Shown here one piece after another: positions 60,151 to 64,000 of a stretch of 64,000 nt of DNA. Position numbers and translations under genes: made by a program. Origin of the DNA: Ichthyophthirius multifiliis (lineage: Eukaryota > Ciliophora > Oligohymenophorea > Hymenostomatida); the NCBI RefSeq assembly GCF_000220395.1, contig NW_004087459.1, positions 62,001 to 126,000 on the forward strand, read 5' to 3'. Below the pieces are notes generated by a model. It did not search any database and was not told where the DNA came from. It saw only the letters and a program-made list of their open reading frames with translations. Each line of letters begins with the position of its first letter. Within the stretch, counting starts at the first letter, position 1.

Positions 60151-63100
60151 ATGAAATATTAATTTATTCTTTCAATATATCATATAATAATGATAAGTAT
60201 AAAATATTAAAAATTTTTTATTATATTAAATAAATAATTTATATTATAAAGTTAAATCATAAATCGATTATTGTGAATAATAAAGTGATACATAAAAAAT
60301 TTGCATAAAATGTATTTAAGGTTATTATTTTTTAATAAAAATATGCTCTAAACAATGTTTTTCATATTAATATAAGGACGAAGTAAATAGAAAATGTGAA
60401 GGTAAAATAAAATAAAAATAATTATTTTAATATTAAATTTTAAATATAATATATAAATTAGATTGTAAAAATTAATTACCTAATTGTAATTTATGTTAAA
60501 CAAATTAAGTATGTTTGGGATGCGAATAAAAATATTTTTTAACAGAGACAGGATAATGTTAATGTAAGAATAATAAAATTAGTTTTAAATTAAAAAAATA
60601 AAAAAAAAAATAATTTAAATAATAATATGGAAAAATATTAAAATATATACATATATATATATATATATAATTACATAAAAAAAAGAATGTTCTTTAAATT
60701 GTTTAAATTGCTTATCTGATACTTAATGCACATAATGCACTTAATAATTTTTTTTATAATAAAACATATGTGTTTCTTTATGTTCCTTAGGTTTTGTTGC
60801 AATCAATTAAACATGTTTTAAATGTGATTCTAATTGTTTAACATGTTAATATACAATAACTAATTGTACTTCTTGTGATATTTATAAATATTTAGATTTT
60901 AATTTGTCTGACAGATTTAAAAGTCAAGAATATACTTGTCTATCATAATGTAATTTTCCTGCCACATAATATTTTGATACAAACAGAAAATGCATAAGTA
61001 TAAATAAATATATATTATTATTTATTTTATTAATTATTTTTTAAAGATTGTAGTTCAAATTGTATTGGTTGTGTAAATGATTATAACAATTGTGTCACAT
61101 GCCCTGTAGGAAGATTTTTATAAATAATATAAATATCTTAAGGAATTACTTAAGGAGTATGTTAAACTAAATGTAACTTGAAATTTTATGCAAATGTTTT
61201 AAATGGTAAATGTGATGATTGTATACAGAATTGTAGTTTATGTGAAAATATAATAAGTTGCTTAAGATGTGATTCGGAATTTATATAAATTTAAATTTTA
61301 AATCAAAAAAATTAATTTTCTTGCACGACTATAAATGAATGCAATAATAAAAAAAGTGAAGGATTTTATTACGACAGTATTTTAAATTAGTGTTTAGGTA
61401 AAATAGTTATTATATAATAATAAATTTAATATTTTTTATGTATAAAATATATTTAGTCTGTAATTCTAATTGTAAAACATGTTAAAATATTTCAACTAAT
61501 TGCTTATCGTGCAATAGTGGATTATTTTTAGATACAAATTAATAACCTAATAATTGCGTAAGTAGTTGTCCAATTTAAAAAATAAATAATGATAAGGATT
61601 AAACTTGCACTCGTAAGATTAAAATACATTATTTTTAAATATTATTTTATTTATTAAGCTTGTAATACTGATCTAAATAAACCTTATTGTCTTTTATGTG
61701 AAATGGATACTACTTATACTCCTATTTGTAAAAGTTGCATTGTTGGTTACTACTTAGATTCAAATCAAATTTGCTAATAGTGTAATACTTAGTGCAAAGA
61801 TTGCAATTAATAACCTAATAGATGCATTTCTTGTTATTTCCCTTTTTTTTTGAATGTAAAAACATCTACTTGTGATCTATAATGTTAAGTAGGAAGTTAT
61901 TTAGATTTAAACAGAATATGTTAAGGTTATTTTTTTATATTTTAAATTAAAAATAATTTTAAAAAAGAATGTAATTCAAACTGTGTAACATGTAGCATTA
62001 CGTCTACAAACTGTATTAGTTGTAAAATAAATGAAGTATTAGAAGTTAGTAGTAGTCCTTATTATAAATGTTAAAGTACGTGTAATGATACAATACGCTC
62101 TTTTATAGATGATAACTTTTATTGCAGATAATGTAGTGATAATTGTTATAAATGCGAAAAATTTAATGACAATTGTACTGCTTGTTGGAATGATTATTTC
62201 ATTATTTAAAATGGGGAAAAGGCTTCTTGTGTGAAATAATGTGGATTTGGATTTTATAATGATCCTACAGGAAAATGCTTAAGTAACTTTATATTTTTTT
62301 TAAATTATAAATAAAAATTAATATTAATAAGAATGTGATATTAATTGCTTAAGTTGTGAAAGCACAGCTAAAAATTGTACTTCTTGTATTAGACCTAAAA
62401 TTTTAAATATAAATAATATTGATAATGACTTTCCTAGTTATTGTGCAGATTTATGTGATTATAAAAATGGGTGGTTTTCTCTTTTTGTTAATATAGGAGA
62501 ATCTACGATATAAGAAAGATGTTTTAGTAAAAAATATTTCTATTATATATTATTTTAAATATATAATTATATATACTTGTTACAGAATGTGATAAAAATT
62601 GTGCTACATGTGAAAATTCTGCATAAAATTGTATTTCTTGTCCACCTTTATATTATTTAGATTTAAATTAAAATAAATGTGGATTAACATGTCAATCTGG
62701 CTATTATAAATTTTCTAAAATAATTGATGGCATAGAAAATAGAGTCTGTTTATGTAAAAATATAAAAATCTATTTTTTTTTAAAAAAAAATTATCTATTA
62801 AAAAAAATTTCAAACAGAATGTAATGCGAGTTGTTAAACTTGTGAATTTTGTTCAAGTTCTACAGCCTGTTTAAGAAATTAGAAATGCTTTGTATGCTCT
62901 GACGGTTACTTTTTCGTTTAAGCAAATAACTCTTGCTAACCTTGTACTTTTCCGTGTAAGAATTGTATATCTTAAAGTACTTAATGTAAAGACTGTTATG
63001 AAAAAATGTTTTTTAATTAAGAAAAAAATATTTGTTAGTTTGAATGTGATACGAATAATGGTTATTATATATAAGATTTAGGAAATAAATCTATATCATG

Positions 63101-64000
63101 TTAAAGTAAATATGATAAAAAAAATAAAAATATAATAAAAAAAAATAGAATGTCATTAAAACTGCAATACATGTTCTTAAGGTCCAACTACTAAAAATAA
63201 TATTGAAAATACCTTTTGTATTAGTTGTAAAAGTAATATAAATCGTTTTGTTTAAGAAGGAATATGTGTTAGTTAATGTGACTAAAGTAAAGGTTTTTAT
63301 ATAAAAAATAGTTAAAACTGTGAAAGTAAAAAATTTATATATATATATATATATTATATATTTATATATTTATATATTTATATATTTATAGATTCCTATA
63401 TTCAATAATTATATATTTATATATTTATATTATCATAATTTTATTTATATTTAAATTATTTAATAATAAAAAGAATGTATTCAGAATTGTGCTACCTGTA
63501 TTTTAAAAAATGATTAAATAGTATGTCTTACTTGTTCTGGAATTTACCAATATAAATAAGAAGGTTAATGCATTTAATAATGTACAGATGGATTCTATTC
63601 TGCTATAGATAATTCTGTTTTAGGGTAAATGTTATGCATTTGTAAAAATAATATATACAATATTATTTTTATAAAAAAATTATAATTAAGAATGTTAAAT
63701 TTTAAATTGCTTCAAATGTATTTCAGATATAAAATGTGCTGAATGTAATCAAAATTATTCTTTAAAAGATGGAAATTGTATTTCCATATGTCCCGAAGGA
63801 TTTTATTCCGGATATGATTAATCTAATATTTAAAAATGTTTATGTAAAAAATTTAATAATTAAATTATAATAAAATTAATAAAAATATAAAAGAATGTGT
63901 TTCCCCATGCAAAACATGTTCTTCAAGCTAAATTTGTTTATCATGTTAATCATAAAATGTAAACGGATAGTTAATTTAGTATTTTTTAAGTTAAAATAAA
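60151..64000 (+). CDS. Large CxxC-rich surface protein (furin/GFR-like repeats), 3' end outside window
   Basis: The start MKYQFILSIYHIIMI looks like a signal peptide. The rest is a long chain of Cys-rich modules of the type ECxxNCxTCxxxxxNCxSCxxGxxL, for example CDSNCLTC, CVTCPVGRF, CNSNCKTC, CLLCEMD, CDKNCATC, CTFPCKNC and CVSPCKTC, with Asn and Thr in between. The pattern is that of furin-like or growth-factor-receptor repeats found in ciliate and Giardia surface proteins. Fourteen introns are visible, at 60197, 60402, 60564, 60998, 61398, 61613, 61926, 62283, 62527, 62754, 63106, 63326, 63642 and 63844 (5' ends). All are phase 1. The 13 complete internal exons are all multiples of three (102-351 nt), and nearly every one opens with two bases plus TGT, the first Cys of a module. 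The 3' end, and any membrane anchor, lies beyond 64000. Confidence 0.88.

Noticed and set aside
1-64000. Standard-code reading with most genes as pseudogenes
   Set aside because: TAA and TAG occur dozens of times in intact conserved proteins at Gln positions while TGA ends them, so the ciliate code is in use.

Overview
The window looks like macronuclear DNA of a ciliate, most likely an oligohymenophorean related to Tetrahymena or Ichthyophthirius. The reasons are that in-frame TAA and TAG are everywhere in conserved genes and fall at Gln-like positions, that TGA is the terminator of every gene I could close, that introns are short (about 35-90 nt, GT...AG, extremely A+T-rich), and that intergenic DNA is almost pure A/T. 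Naming the genus is inference from base composition and gene content. All translations below use TAA=TAG=Gln and TGA=stop. I saw no tRNA, rRNA, CRISPR array or transposon.

Layout, about 32 genes on both strands. 1-15 kb: a damaged eL37 ribosomal protein gene (+), a SAXO-like axonemal microtubule protein (-), a FAM13-like protein (+), phosphatidylserine synthase (+), a divergent pair of MORN-repeat proteins (one possibly lipidated, one membrane-anchored), an SFT2 Golgi transport protein (-) and an extended SDR (+). 15-28 kb: POP1 of RNase P/MRP (-), a multi-pass membrane protein (-), a FYVE-like zinc-finger coiled-coil protein (+), a cyclic-nucleotide-binding-domain protein (-), a papain-family protease (+) and an LMBR1 membrane protein (-). 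28-30.7 kb holds no recognisable gene. 30.7-43.2 kb: four consecutive minus-strand genes, a CH-domain/ARM-like protein, an RCC1-repeat protein, a tail-less myosin and a SMARCAL1-type annealing helicase. 43.5-47.7 kb: three plus-strand genes, a PSTAIRE CDK, the nucleoporin SEH1 and a UV-damage endonuclease. 47.9-58.7 kb: a type I membrane protein, an LRR protein, LSM3, an MGN-start coiled-coil protein, a 49-residue protein, a secreted repeat protein, an acidic membrane protein and ribosomal protein eS12. 59-64 kb: a coiled-coil protein and the start of a large Cys-rich surface protein that leaves the window.

The gene set is general housekeeping plus cilium and cortex functions (SAXO, MORN, CH, RCC1, myosin), DNA repair (SMARCAL1-like, UVDE) and secretion or surface proteins. 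I see no operon or dedicated pathway cluster. The most unusual items are the Cys-rich gene, whose 14 visible introns are all phase 1 and whose exons are all multiples of three, several genes carrying in-frame TGA or one-base frame breaks inside conserved sequence, and a UVDE-type repair enzyme.
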